Positions 19,154 to 28,354 of a DNA stretch of 64,000 bases are shown here, piece by piece; positions within the stretch are counted from its first letter, which is position 1, and the number at the start of each line of letters is the position of its first letter. Made by a program: the position numbers and the translations under genes. Source of the DNA: CAZMGV01 sp964565925 (GTDB taxonomy: Bacteria > JAGRBM01 > JAHCIT01); NCBI GenBank assembly GCA_964565925.1, contig CAZMGV010000008.1, positions 62,001 through 126,000 of the forward strand, read 5' to 3'. The notes beneath the pieces were generated by a model. The model saw only the letters and a program-made list of their open reading frames with translations, was not told where the DNA came from and searched no databases.

Positions 19154-19608
19154 GAAGCCATATCTCCGATGTACTGGCGCAGATGTTCGCGGATCTCCGC
19201 GTCGTCCACGAATCTGAGCAGCATGAATACCGTATCGTTGAAATGACGGCGGGTCTGGTCGTCCATCCGGCGCACCAGTTCGATCAGCGACCGTTCCTGG
19301 ACGGTCAGCGACGATTCGGCCGGAAGTTCCGCCTCCGCGGGCGCCTCGGACGCCATCTCTTCGGGATCGATACCTTCACGCCGGACGAAACGGATCAGCC
19401 GTTCCCGGCGGGCAACGTCCCATATTTCATCCGCGCTCACGCCGAGCACATGGGCCAGCTGACGGCAGCGCTCTTCGGTCGGCGCGTCAATCTTTCCCGT
19501 CTCCAGTTGGTGAATGTAGGCGTTCGAAACGCCGAGCGCCCGGGCCAGGTCCTCCTGGGTCAGACCGCCCCGTTTGCGCAAAGTTCTCAAAAAAGCCGAG
19601 AATTTCAT
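19150..19608 (-). CDS. XRE-family transcriptional regulator
   Basis: A 152-residue DNA-binding protein. Residues 5-60 are a Cro/C1-type helix-turn-helix (LRTLRKRGGLTQEDLARALG, VSNAYIHQLETGKIDAPTEE). The remainder is acidic and helical and could be a dimerisation or sensing part. It is divergent from gspC, and a perfect 21-bp palindrome lies between them (19856-19876), so it is the natural candidate for the protein that binds there. It overlaps the downstream membrane-protein gene, suggesting the two form a regulatory pair. Confidence 0.85.
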   Translation of the reverse strand: MKFSAFLRTLRKRGGLTQEDLARALGVSNAYIHQLETGKIDAPTEERCRQLAHVLGVSADEIWDVARRERLIRFVRREGIDPEEMASEAPAEAELPAESSLTVQERSLIELVRRMDDQTRRHFNDTVFMLLRFVDDAEIREHLRQYIGDMAS

Positions 19609-19938
19609 ATTCAGGATACCCCCACAAACCAGCCACGTTGAACCGGCCCGGTTTCCCGGCGCCGCTTCTCCAAAGTAACACCCTTCAAGTGGGACTTGAA
19701 TCAGCTGGAACTGTACTCAGGGCAGGCTCCGCCGGTCAAGGAATGAAGCGGGTTTAAGGGTAGCCAGAGGGCTGAAATGATTAGGGGTTTTTAATTGCCC
19801 CCCGCCCGGAATCGGCTTGACAGAGCAAGTGGATTTCTTTCATGGTAAAACCAAAAGTAAAGTAAGTTACTTTACTCCCGGCCAGAGTGTGCAGCCACTG
19901 CCGGTTTTGACCGTGAAAGAGCACGTAAACGACTCCCC
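19609..19938. promoter_or_regulatory. Divergent intergenic region, XRE gene / gspC
   Basis: 330 bp without a gene between the divergent XRE and gspC starts. On the + strand TTGACA at 19817-19822 is a good -35; the -10 is poor (near 19840-19845, TCATGG). The perfect 21-bp palindrome 19856-19876 lies just downstream, where a repressor would block the start. Base composition becomes AT-richer around 19780-19880, as expected for a promoter. No small ORF looks real here. Confidence 0.55.
19856..19876. promoter_or_regulatory. Perfect 21-bp palindrome, likely operator
   Basis: Arms AGTAAAGTAA and TTACTTTACT flank one central G. Each arm is itself a tandem pentamer (AGTAA twice, TTACT twice), so two dimers could bind. 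It lies about 34 bp downstream of the TTGACA hexamer and 62 bp before the gspC start. The likely ligand is the divergent XRE protein; this is inference. Confidence 0.7.
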
Positions 19939-20880
19939 ATGGACCTGATTCTCGAACGCACACGGCTCGTTCTCCAGAGATTCCATTGGGTTGTGAATCT
20001 GCTGATGATCGCGCTGCTGGCACGGCAGTTCGCCGGAATCATCATCTCGGTCATCGACAGCAAGCTCCCGATGCCGGCCATGGACTCCGGCCCCTCCCCC
20101 GCCGCCTCCAGCTCGCTGGGCAAGGTCGGCACCAGTTCGACCGGCGCCCGGGCGACCTACGACGTCGTTGTCGATCGCAATATCTTCAACTCGGCACCCA
20201 AACCCGCGGCGGGCTCCGAAGCCCCGCAGGCGGCGACCAGTGACCTGCTGAACAAGGTCCGCCTCATGGGAACCGTGCTGTCGAAGAAGCGCGCGCTGGC
20301 GACATTTTTCATCGTCCCCAAGAGCGAATCCGACGTATTCAAGATCGGGGACGAGGTCTACGAAGGCTGGAAGGTCGACTCGATCGAACGCGCGCTCGTC
20401 AAGCTCAAGAGCGGCAACGACTCCCAGGACATCGCCCTCTACGACCCCGAGAATCCGAACAAGCCGGCGGTCCCGACCGCCACCGCTCCGGCCGATTCCG
20501 GCGGGGACGCCGCTCCGGCCGCAGGCGGACCGTCCGACGGCTTCGCCAAGGAAGAAGGCGACGGCAAGTTCATCGTGGACAAGGCGGAACTGGACCAGCA
20601 GCTCGCCAACCTCGACCAGCTGATCACCCAGGCCCGCGTCATCCCGAACTACGCGCAGGGCAAGGTGGACGGTTTCAAGATATTCGCCATCAAGCCCAAC
20701 AGCGTGTTCCAGCGGCTCGGCCTGCGTAACGGCGACATCATCTCGTCGATCAACGGCGCTCCGCTCGATAACGCCCAGAAGGGGATCCAGCTCTTCCAGG
20801 AGCTCCGGAATCTTCCGAAATTCGAGATCAATCTGATGCGCCACAAGACAGCGCGCACGCAATCTTATGAGGTCAGGTAA
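19939..20880 (+). CDS. gspC: Type II secretion protein GspC with PDZ domain
   Basis: A 313-residue inner-membrane component of the type II secretion system that links the inner-membrane platform to the secretin. One membrane helix (residues 18-38, WVVNLLMIALLARQFAGIII), then a homology region with VVDRNIFNSAPKP and LMGTVLSKKRALATFFIV, a Pro/Ala linker, and a C-terminal PDZ domain (IFAIKPNSVFQRLGLRNGDIISSINGAPL). Length and layout fit GspC. It is the first gene of the nine-gene T2SS operon. The ATG at 19939 has only a weak ribosome site. Confidence 0.9.
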   Translation: MDLILERTRLVLQRFHWVVNLLMIALLARQFAGIIISVIDSKLPMPAMDSGPSPAASSSLGKVGTSSTGARATYDVVVDRNIFNSAPKPAAGSEAPQAATSDLLNKVRLMGTVLSKKRALATFFIVPKSESDVFKIGDEVYEGWKVDSIERALVKLKSGNDSQDIALYDPENPNKPAVPTATAPADSGGDAAPAAGGPSDGFAKEEGDGKFIVDKAELDQQLANLDQLITQARVIPNYAQGKVDGFKIFAIKPNSVFQRLGLRNGDIISSINGAPLDNAQKGIQLFQELRNLPKFEINLMRHKTARTQSYEVR

Positions 20881-20887
20881 CAGGAAA

Positions 20888-23671
20888 ATGGGGAAGCTCC
20901 ACAATCACGACTCGGCCAGGCCCCTGGCGAATCACCGCCGGAAGGGTCTGCGCCGCACCGGCGCAGCCCTGTTCGCCCTGCTGCTGGCACTCGCCCCGTG
21001 GGCATACGGCCTGCGGCCTGCACATGCCGCGCCGCCGGCCGCACCCGAAGAAGACGCGATCGACTTCAACTTCAGCGGGGAAGTGGAACTCAAGGCGCTC
21101 ATCAAGAACTTCGCCAAGCTGACAAACCGCAACTTCCTGCTGCCCGACGGGTTCAAGGATTCGAAGGTCACGGTCATCTCGCCCCGCAAGCTCACCCTGG
21201 ACGAGGGCTGGCGCGTTTTCGAAACGATTCTCTCGCAGTCGGGCTATACGATCGTTCCGGGCAAGTCGATCAACCGCATCATCACCAAGAAGGATTCGCT
21301 CTCCCTTCCGATCCCGACCTACCGCACCGACCGGATGACGCCGGGGTCCACCAGCGAATCGTTCGTGACCCGGCTGTTCCCGCTCCAGCACACGAGCGTC
21401 GACGATATGAAGAATATCATCCGGCCGTTCGTGACGAAGGACGGCGACATCACGTCCTATGCGCCGACCAACCTGCTGATCATCACGGAGACGTCCAACA
21501 ACATCAATCACGTGCTTCGCATCCTTGAAGAGCTCGACACCCCGTCCACCGAGGACGTGGTCGAGATCATCAAGGTGAAGAACGCCGCCGCCGACGAACT
21601 GGCGAACCAGCTGACCCAGATTTTCAGCGGCGGGAAGAATGCCGGCAAGGCCGCTCCAGCCGCCGCGGCGGCCGCCGCGGCCGGCGGTGCGGCCTCGCCC
21701 ACCAGTATCAGCGCGACCGACTACAAGATCATTCCCGATCTGCGCACCAATTCGCTGATCGTCGTCGCGAGCAAGAAAGTCATCGAAGAGATCAAGAAGC
21801 TCCTCGCCCGTCTGGACGTTCCGGCGACCGAAGAGACCGCCTCGAACACGCTCTCCATATATGTGCACAAGCTCAAGCACGCCGACTCCGCCATCCTCGC
21901 GACCACGCTGATGGGTCTCATCAACGGTGGAATGGGCATGGGCGGCGTGGGTGGCATGGGTGGATACGGCGCGGGCATGACCGGTATGGGCGGCATGGGC
22001 GTGGGCGGTATGGGTGCGGGCGGGCGCGGCAGCAGGGCGAGCGGCGGCATGGGCATGGCAGGCGGCCTTGGCTCGGCCGGCGGCCGTAGCGGCGGAGGTG
22101 GCAGCAGCATGGCCCGCAACAGCCAGGCATTCGCCGCCAACCAGATGAATTCGCTCCAGCGCGGAATGCCGGGGACCCCCGGGTTCGGCATGCCGGGGGC
22201 GCAGGGTGTGCCGGGAATGCCCGGCATGCCGGGCGCGACCGGTGCACAGGGACAGCGGGTGAATCCGCTCAACTTCGAGGATCAGATCCGCGTTGTCCCC
22301 GACATTCCGACCAATTCGCTGATCATCACCTCCACGCGCCGCGACTACGACACCCTCAAGAAGGTGATTGAGCGGCTCGACATCGCCCGTCCCCAGGTTT
22401 ACGTCGAGGCGGCGATCTTCGAGGTCACCGTAACCGACTCCGACCTGTTCGGCGTGGGCTGGGCGGGCGGCGGAGACGGTCCCCGGGGCGGAAACGTGTT
22501 TCTCCAGCAACAGACCGATACACCTTCGGGCGTCGGTCTGCTCAACGGCGGCGGGGCCACGACCGGAACCGGCACGACCGGGACCAACCCGCTCCAGGCG
22601 CTTCAGGGTCCTGGCCTTACGGCAGCCGGCATCGGCAAGCTGATCGAGATCAAGGGCCCCAAGCCCTCCGACGGCAGCGCGGCTCCGACCCTGTTCACGA
22701 TTCCGGAATACAGCGCCATCATCCAGGCGGCCAAGAGCAACTCCGAAGTGAACGTGCTCTCGACGCCTAGCGTGCTGACCTCCGACAACGAGGAAGCCAA
22801 TATCGTCGTTGCGACGAATATCCCGATCCCGACCGGCCAGACGATCGGCACGGCGGGCACCACGACCCAGACCATCAACCGTCAGGACGTCGGTATCACC
22901 CTGCGCATCACGCCGCAGATCAACGACTCCTCGTCGCTGAAGCTCACCATTTACGTGGAAGTGTCCAACGTTTCGCAGGGCAGCTTCGGCGTGAACACGA
23001 ACAGCCTCGGCATCGTGACCGACGTCCGGTCGGCCGAGAGCGTGGTTGTCGTGCGTGACCGCCAGCCGGTGATCATCGGCGGCCTGATGCAGACTAACGA
23101 CAACGTGAGCGAGAGCAAGATCCCGGTGCTGGGCGATATCCCGATCCTGGGCTTCCTGTTCCGTTCGCGCTCGAACGCCGTCCGCAAGACGAACCTTCTG
23201 ATCGTCATCACGCCGCGGGTGGTCCGCGACCAGCTCGACACCTCGCGCATCGTCGCCTTCGAGGCCGACCGCCGCAAGCAGTTTATCGACAACGAACTGC
23301 TCAGCACGTGGCTCGAGGACAAGAGCGCCGAGGCCAAGCGCAACGCCTTCGCGGTGCCGCCCATGGACTACCAGCTTCCCGACCGCCTGAAGCCGGGCGA
23401 GGAACTCATCACCCCCGAAGGGATCTTCGGTTCCGACGACTACAACCGCCGCATGCCGCCCCCTGGCGAAGTGGACGAGCTGATCCCGCAGTCGCGCAAG
23501 GGCCACGAAGAGAATCCCGACACCTCCGGCACCGACAAGCCGGCGTCCAAGAAGTCCGATTCGTCTGACGAGGTACCGATTGGACCGGCTCCGGCCCTTG
23601 CACCCGCCATCACCGAACCGGTGGTTCCGCCGCCCGATGTGGTGCCCGTGCCCGTGGAGCCCCCCAGATAA
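20888..23671 (+). CDS. gspD: Type II secretion secretin GspD
   Basis: The outer-membrane secretin through which folded proteins leave. A signal peptide ends near PAHAAPPA. N-terminal N0-N3 domains include FNFSGEVELKALIKNFAKLT, VDDMKNIIRPFVTKDGDI and repeated TNLLIITET/TNSLIVVAS strands. The secretin core holds VLSTPSVLTSDNEEANIVV and VPVLGDIPILGFLF. About 110 residues of Gly/Met-rich and collagen-like sequence (bases 21928-22257) sit between N-domains, and the C-terminus is Pro-rich. The ATG at 20888 is preferred (AGGA upstream); an ATG at 20867 overlapping gspC would add seven residues. The stop shares bases with the gspE start (TAATG). Confidence 0.92.
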   Translation: MGKLHNHDSARPLANHRRKGLRRTGAALFALLLALAPWAYGLRPAHAAPPAAPEEDAIDFNFSGEVELKALIKNFAKLTNRNFLLPDGFKDSKVTVISPRKLTLDEGWRVFETILSQSGYTIVPGKSINRIITKKDSLSLPIPTYRTDRMTPGSTSESFVTRLFPLQHTSVDDMKNIIRPFVTKDGDITSYAPTNLLIITETSNNINHVLRILEELDTPSTEDVVEIIKVKNAAADELANQLTQIFSGGKNAGKAAPAAAAAAAAGGAASPTSISATDYKIIPDLRTNSLIVVASKKVIEEIKKLLARLDVPATEETASNTLSIYVHKLKHADSAILATTLMGLINGGMGMGGVGGMGGYGAGMTGMGGMGVGGMGAGGRGSRASGGMGMAGGLGSAGGRSGGGGSSMARNSQAFAANQMNSLQRGMPGTPGFGMPGAQGVPGMPGMPGATGAQGQRVNPLNFEDQIRVVPDIPTNSLIITSTRRDYDTLKKVIERLDIARPQVYVEAAIFEVTVTDSDLFGVGWAGGGDGPRGGNVFLQQQTDTPSGVGLLNGGGATTGTGTTGTNPLQALQGPGLTAAGIGKLIEIKGPKPSDGSAAPTLFTIPEYSAIIQAAKSNSEVNVLSTPSVLTSDNEEANIVVATNIPIPTGQTIGTAGTTTQTINRQDVGITLRITPQINDSSSLKLTIYVEVSNVSQGSFGVNTNSLGIVTDVRSAESVVVVRDRQPVIIGGLMQTNDNVSESKIPVLGDIPILGFLFRSRSNAVRKTNLLIVITPRVVRDQLDTSRIVAFEADRRKQFIDNELLSTWLEDKSAEAKRNAFAVPPMDYQLPDRLKPGEELITPEGIFGSDDYNRRMPPPGEVDELIPQSRKGHEENPDTSGTDKPASKKSDSSDEVPIGPAPALAPAITEPVVPPPDVVPVPVEPPR
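21928..22257 (+). repeat. Gly/Met-rich and collagen-like insert in gspD
   Basis: Low-complexity coding DNA. The first part encodes GGM/GGV/GGMGAGG runs, the middle GGRSGGGGSS, and the last part Gly-x-y triplets such as GMPGAQGVPGMPGMPGATG. Flanking sequence returns to normal secretin N-domain on both sides, so the insert is in frame and flexible. Confidence 0.8.
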
Positions 23672-25428
23672 TGAGTGCCATCGCCGACCGCCTGGTACCG
23701 ATCCTGTCCCGTACCGCCTCGCTGGCGGAAACGGACGCCCGCGCTGCCGTGCGCGTGGATCCGGCCTGGCGGGCCGACGAAACCCCGGAGTTCGACGAGA
23801 ACGACAAGAACTTCCACTTCGGGTCGCTGCTCATCAGCCGGAAAAACATCTCCGAAGAGGCCTACTACCAGGCGCTCGCGGAGTTTTTTGACTATCCCTA
23901 CGTCGCCAAGGTGGATGAAGCCGAAGTCGATCTCGAGCTGGTCAAGCGCGTTCCCATTCTCTACGCGCGCGAGCACCTGACCCTGCCGATCAAGCGCGAC
24001 GGCGACACGTTGAAGGTCGCTACCGCCATGCCGCAGGACCAGTCGGTGATCGAGGATCTCGAAAAGATCTTCGGCGTGCTTGTGGACCCGGTCGTCGCCC
24101 CGCCCTTCGCAGTCCAGTCGACGATCAACAAGGTTTATGACCGGGCCACGGCGACCGCCGGCGCCGCGCTGGACAACCTGAACGAGGGCGAGACGGAACT
24201 GGACGAGTTCGCCCACGGCCTGGACGAGCCGAAGGACCTTCTCGAAGGCGGTGACGACGAGGCGCCGGTAATCCGGCTCGTGAACACCCTGCTCTACCAG
24301 GCGGTGAAGGAGCGGGCATCGGATATCCATGTGGAGCCGCAGGAAAAGGACATCATCGTCCGGTACCGGATCGACGGCGTGCTGCGCGAAGTGCTGAAGG
24401 TTCCCAAGCGGTTCCAGTCATCGGTGCTCACCCGCATCAAGATCATGGCGGGCCTCAATATCGCCGAGAAGCGTCTCAACCAGGACGGCCGCATCAAGAT
24501 CAAGCTTGCCGGCCGCGACATTGATATCCGTGTCGCCACGGCCCCCACCGTCTACGGCGAAGACGTCGTCATGCGTCTGCTCGACAAAACCAACGTCATC
24601 TTCGGTCTCGAACAGATCGGCATCGAGGGCAAGACGCGCGAACAGCTTGAGAAGATCATCAACCAGGACCACGGCATCCTGCTGGTCACGGGGCCTACGG
24701 GCTCCGGTAAATCGACGACGCTTTATGCGTCGCTGATGAAGATCAACAACCAGGAACTCAAGATCCTGACGATCGAGGATCCGGTCGAATACCAGATCAG
24801 CGGCATCTCTCAGACGCAGGTCAATCCGAAGATCGACCTCACGTTCGCGTCGGGCCTCAGGTCCATGCTCCGCCGCGATCCCGACGTCATCATGGTCGGC
24901 GAAATCCGCGACCGCGAAACGGCGGAAATAGCCATCCACGCATCGCTCACCGGCCACCTGGTGTTCTCGACGCTCCACACGAACGATTCGTGTTCCTCGA
25001 TCGCCCGCCTCGTGGACATGGGCATCGAGCCGTTCCTGGTCGCTTCGTCGGTGCTCGGCATCATGGCCCAGCGGCTCGGCCGCCGCCTCTGCGAACATTG
25101 CAAGGAGGCCTATACCCCCACGGATATCGAGCTGGAGAAGCTCGGGATCCCGCGCGGGAACCTCAAGAACGGCACGCTTTTCCGCGCCAGGGGCTGCGAC
25201 CAGTGCCAGCGCACGGGATACCGCGGCCGTATCGGTATCTACGAGCTTCTCGTCATCACCGACGCCATCCGCGAACACGTCATGAAGGGTGCCCATGCGG
25301 GCGAGATCAAGCGTACCGCCGCGGCAGAAGGCCTGATCACCCTCCGGGACGACGGGATCCGGAAGGTGATCGACGGAATCACGACCGTCGAGGAAATCCT
25401 CCGCGTTACCCAGGAAGAGCTCGGCTGA
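23671..25428 (+). CDS. gspE: Type II secretion ATPase GspE
   Basis: The cytoplasmic ATPase that powers pseudopilus assembly. A 585-residue protein with an N-terminal MshEN-like domain (FGSLLISRKNISEEAYYQALAEFF), then the ATPase core: RASDIHVEPQ, Walker A GPTGSGKSTTLY, the Asp box ILTIEDPVEYQI, Walker B MLRRDPDVIMVGEIRDRETA and the His box HLVFSTLHTND. A four-cysteine zinc motif (CEHC ... CDQC) precedes GRIGIYELL. All key residues are present. ATG shares bases with the gspD stop. Confidence 0.95.
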   Translation: MSAIADRLVPILSRTASLAETDARAAVRVDPAWRADETPEFDENDKNFHFGSLLISRKNISEEAYYQALAEFFDYPYVAKVDEAEVDLELVKRVPILYAREHLTLPIKRDGDTLKVATAMPQDQSVIEDLEKIFGVLVDPVVAPPFAVQSTINKVYDRATATAGAALDNLNEGETELDEFAHGLDEPKDLLEGGDDEAPVIRLVNTLLYQAVKERASDIHVEPQEKDIIVRYRIDGVLREVLKVPKRFQSSVLTRIKIMAGLNIAEKRLNQDGRIKIKLAGRDIDIRVATAPTVYGEDVVMRLLDKTNVIFGLEQIGIEGKTREQLEKIINQDHGILLVTGPTGSGKSTTLYASLMKINNQELKILTIEDPVEYQISGISQTQVNPKIDLTFASGLRSMLRRDPDVIMVGEIRDRETAEIAIHASLTGHLVFSTLHTNDSCSSIARLVDMGIEPFLVASSVLGIMAQRLGRRLCEHCKEAYTPTDIELEKLGIPRGNLKNGTLFRARGCDQCQRTGYRGRIGIYELLVITDAIREHVMKGAHAGEIKRTAAAEGLITLRDDGIRKVIDGITTVEEILRVTQEELG

Positions 25429-25451
25429 TCGCCTGAACGGGAAATTTTTCG

Positions 25452-26747
25452 ATGGCCGTCTACGAATACACAGCGCTCGACAAGAAGGGCCGGTCCGCCA
25501 AAGGCGTGATCGAGGCGGACTCACAGAAACAGGCCAAGACCAAGCTCAAGTCCCAGGGCGTTTTTGTCACGAAAATCAGCGAATCCCGCACCGGCCGGAC
25601 CCAGAGCGCCAAGGAAAAATCGGCCGACAAGGCGGCCGCCGCCAGCAGCACTCTGGGTGAGCGCCTCGAAGCCCTTTCCCAGAAAAACCTGCTCCAGCAG
25701 TTCCGTGACCGGATCGCGCTGCAGGACGTCGTGATCTTCTCGCGGCAGCTCGCCACCCTGCTGTCGGCGCATCTGCCGCTGGTCCAGTCGCTCAACGCGC
25801 TCTCGGAACAGACCGAGAACCCGGCGCTGCGGCGGGTCGTCACTGAAGTCAAAGACCAGGTGAACGAAGGCTCGTCGCTCGCCACCGCCATGCGAAAACA
25901 CCCCAAGGTATTCCCGCCCCTTTATACGAACATGATACAGTCGGGCGAGAGTTCCGGCAGCATGGACGTCGTTTGCCGCCGGCTGGCGGACTTTCTGGAA
26001 AGCCAGCTATCGCTGAACCGCAAGGTCTCGGGCGCCATGATCTACCCGGCGATCCTGATTCTGCTCGCCACGACCGTGGTGGCGTTCATGATGACGGCGG
26101 TGATGCCGAAAATCCTCACCATCTTCGAATCCCAGGGTCAGTCTCTGCCCCTGCCCACCCGCGTCCTCCAGGCGATCTCCAACGGAATGATGCACTGGTG
26201 GTGGCTGGTCCTGATTCTGGGCGGCGCAGGGTTCTATTCATTCCGGAAATGGAAGGAAACGCCCAGGGGCCACGAAGCCTTCGACACTTTCATGTTGAAG
26301 GTGCCGGTGTTCGGACTGCTGATCCGGAAAGTCGCCATCGCGCGCTTCACCCGGACGCTGTCAACGCTGCTCACGAGCGGCATCACGATCCTGCAGGCAC
26401 TGGACATCACCAAAAACGTGCTCAATAACGTCGTGCTCGAGAATGCCATCGCGAAAGCGCGGGAAAGCATCTCGGAAGGTTCGAGCATCGCCGGCCCGCT
26501 GAAGGCGAGCGGCGTGTTCCCGCCCATCGTCACGCACATGGTACTGGTGGGCGAGCAGTCGGGCGAGCTGGAGCAGATGCTGCTGAAAGTCGCTGACACC
26601 TACGACGACGAAGTGTCGCAGACCATCTCGACACTGACGACGTTGCTCGAACCGGTCATCATCGTCATCATGGCGGTCGTTATTCTGCTTATCGTGATCG
26701 CAGTGCTGCTGCCGATCATCCAGATGACGAGCGCGATCAAGGCTTAA
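25452..26747 (+). CDS. gspF: Type II secretion inner-membrane protein GspF
   Basis: The polytopic inner-membrane platform protein that works with GspE. A 431-residue protein beginning VYEYTALDKKGRSAKGVIEA, with two repeated T2SSF domains (FSRQLATLLSAHLPLVQSLN and ARFTRTLSTLLTSGITILQA). Membrane helices include the segment after SGAMIYPAI (LILLATTVVAFMMTAV), the WWWLVLILGGAGFYSF region and the C-terminal VIIVIMAVVILLIVIAVLLP. A Ser/Ala-rich linker sits around residues 50-75. The gene lies 23 bp after gspE. Confidence 0.94.
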   Translation: MAVYEYTALDKKGRSAKGVIEADSQKQAKTKLKSQGVFVTKISESRTGRTQSAKEKSADKAAAASSTLGERLEALSQKNLLQQFRDRIALQDVVIFSRQLATLLSAHLPLVQSLNALSEQTENPALRRVVTEVKDQVNEGSSLATAMRKHPKVFPPLYTNMIQSGESSGSMDVVCRRLADFLESQLSLNRKVSGAMIYPAILILLATTVVAFMMTAVMPKILTIFESQGQSLPLPTRVLQAISNGMMHWWWLVLILGGAGFYSFRKWKETPRGHEAFDTFMLKVPVFGLLIRKVAIARFTRTLSTLLTSGITILQALDITKNVLNNVVLENAIAKARESISEGSSIAGPLKASGVFPPIVTHMVLVGEQSGELEQMLLKVADTYDDEVSQTISTLTTLLEPVIIVIMAVVILLIVIAVLLPIIQMTSAIKA

Positions 26748-26771
26748 TAACCCCGAAGGAGACTGACCCCT

Positions 26772-27257
26772 ATGAACCCCATCACCCGGAAACACCCGCG
26801 CCGCCGCCAGCGCCGCCGCATGGCACAGGCCGGCTTCTCGCTCATCGAAATCATGGTCGTCGTGATCATCATCGGTCTGCTGGCGAGTCTCGTAGGCGTC
26901 GCCGTGTTCAATCGTCTGGCCGACGCGCGCAAGGAGACCGCCAAGTCGCAGATCAAGGGATTCCAGACGGCGCTCGACCTCTACCGCCTCGACTGCTTCG
27001 TCTATCCGGACTCGGCCAGCGGCCTCAAGGCGCTGGCCGGAATGGCTCCGGGCAACTGCCGCAACTACAAAAAGGGCGGCTACCTGAGCTCCCGCAGCGT
27101 CCCCCGGGACCCGTGGAAGAACGAATACGTCTATCAGTCGCCCGGCCCCAACGGCGAGCCCTATATCATCTACTCCTACGGCAGCGACGGACAGCCGGGA
27201 GGCACCGATGAAGCCGGCGATATTTCCAGTTCCGACGACGACAAGGAACAGAACTGA
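26772..27257 (+). CDS. gspG: Major pseudopilin GspG
   Basis: The main pseudopilus subunit. A 161-residue protein with a basic leader, the prepilin peptidase site at AG-FSLIEIM (Glu at +5), and a hydrophobic helix VVVIIIGLLASLVGVAVFN. The mature part shows GspG features: ADARKETAKSQIKGFQTALDLYRLD, YPDSASGLKAL, and the C-terminal calcium-loop region DPWKNEYVYQSPG...YSYGSDGQPGGTDEAGDI. The gene lies 24 bp after gspF with AAGGAG upstream of its ATG. Confidence 0.94.
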   Translation: MNPITRKHPRRRQRRRMAQAGFSLIEIMVVVIIIGLLASLVGVAVFNRLADARKETAKSQIKGFQTALDLYRLDCFVYPDSASGLKALAGMAPGNCRNYKKGGYLSSRSVPRDPWKNEYVYQSPGPNGEPYIIYSYGSDGQPGGTDEAGDISSSDDDKEQN

Positions 27258-27293
27258 CCCGGCCGGGCAACTGCCGTCCGGAGAACGCCCACT

Positions 27294-27887
27294 ATGAAAC
27301 CCCGCCCCCGCCGCCACCGGTCCGGCCTGCGCCGGACGGCGGGCCGGACCGCCGGCTTCACGCTGATCGAGCTGACGATCGTTATTTTCGTCATCTCGCT
27401 CATGTTCGGCGTCGTGTTCCCGTATGTCGGGCAGAAAACCGAGATCAACCTGCGCGCCGAGGCGCGCGCCCTCGGCGGCGCGATCCGGTTCTCCAGCGGC
27501 GAGGCAGTGTTCCGCCGCCGCCCGACGCGGCTCTATTTCGATTTCGCCAAAAACAAATACTGGGTGGCGATCCTGGGTGACGACGGGTTTTTCCCGATGA
27601 CTTCCCCGCTCGGCAAGCTCCACGCGCCCATGAGCGGCGTCTACCTCCAGTCGGTCTGGGTGGGCGGAGCCGAGTTCAACAAGGGCATCGCCTTCGTGCA
27701 GTTCGATCCCGACGGCGGCATGGAAGAGGCGGTCATCAATATCGGCAACGATACCGGCGACATCACTTCGCTGGTCCCCGACCCCAATACGGGCGCCGCC
27801 ACGATCATTCCGGGCGGAGGCGACCCCCGGATCCTGTTTCCGGACAATGCGAGCTTCAGGGCGCTGGGCCCGCGGGGGCCGGAATGA
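27294..27887 (+). CDS. gspH: Minor pseudopilin GspH
   Basis: A 197-residue minor pseudopilin. The basic leader ends at the prepilin cleavage site AG-FTLIELT (Glu +5), followed by the membrane helix IVIFVISLMFGVVFPYVG. The mature domain (ARALGGAIRFSSGEAVFRRRPTR) is typical of GspH. It is somewhat long, with a C-terminal extension rich in Asp, Thr and Gly. The gene overlaps gspI through ATGA. Confidence 0.86.
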   Translation: MKPRPRRHRSGLRRTAGRTAGFTLIELTIVIFVISLMFGVVFPYVGQKTEINLRAEARALGGAIRFSSGEAVFRRRPTRLYFDFAKNKYWVAILGDDGFFPMTSPLGKLHAPMSGVYLQSVWVGGAEFNKGIAFVQFDPDGGMEEAVINIGNDTGDITSLVPDPNTGAATIIPGGGDPRILFPDNASFRALGPRGPE

Positions 27888-28354
27888 ATGCCGCCCCCGT
27901 TCCCGGATTCACCCGGCTTCGCAGCCGCCGCGGACGGCGCACCGGAGGCGGCTTCACGCTGATCGAAGTCGTCGTCGCCATGTCGATCATGGCGATGGCG
28001 CTCATGGCGCTGCTGGGGGTCATCCAGACAGGCCTCAAGGCCACGATCCAGCGGCGGTCGCTCGAGACCGCCCAGATGCTCGCGACCCAGGTCATCAGCA
28101 ATCTCGATAACCGGTACGAGAAGCCCTTGGACAACGAAACCATGCGCGGCGATTTCGGGCCGGAGTTCCCCGGCTTCGGCTGGGAATACACGCTCAAGGT
28201 CAATGCGAACCTGGAAAACCTGAAGTCGGTGGTTCCGGAGATCCCGATCACGATCTTCGGTGTCGAGGCCCGGATCGTGTGGACCGAGGACGGCTCGCCC
28301 CGGGAATATGTCGTCCACAGCGTCCGGGGCTGGGTGGAGGCGGCCAAGCAGTGA
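27884..28354 (+). CDS. gspI: Minor pseudopilin GspI
   Basis: A 156-residue minor pseudopilin. Prepilin site GG-FTLIEVV, helix VAMSIMAMALMALLGVIQTG, then the GspI-like block RSLETAQMLATQVISNL and a C-terminal beta domain (FGWEYTLKVNA). GspI starts the pseudopilus tip complex with GspJ and GspK. Its start overlaps gspH and its stop overlaps gspJ (GTGA), so the tip genes are translationally coupled. Confidence 0.88.
   Translation: MNAAPVPGFTRLRSRRGRRTGGGFTLIEVVVAMSIMAMALMALLGVIQTGLKATIQRRSLETAQMLATQVISNLDNRYEKPLDNETMRGDFGPEFPGFGWEYTLKVNANLENLKSVVPEIPITIFGVEARIVWTEDGSPREYVVHSVRGWVEAAKQ

Noticed and set aside
20873..23506. 877-codon - strand frame opposite gspD
   Set aside because: The secretin motifs on the + strand are unambiguous. 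The antisense product is His/Ala/Arg-rich without any domain.
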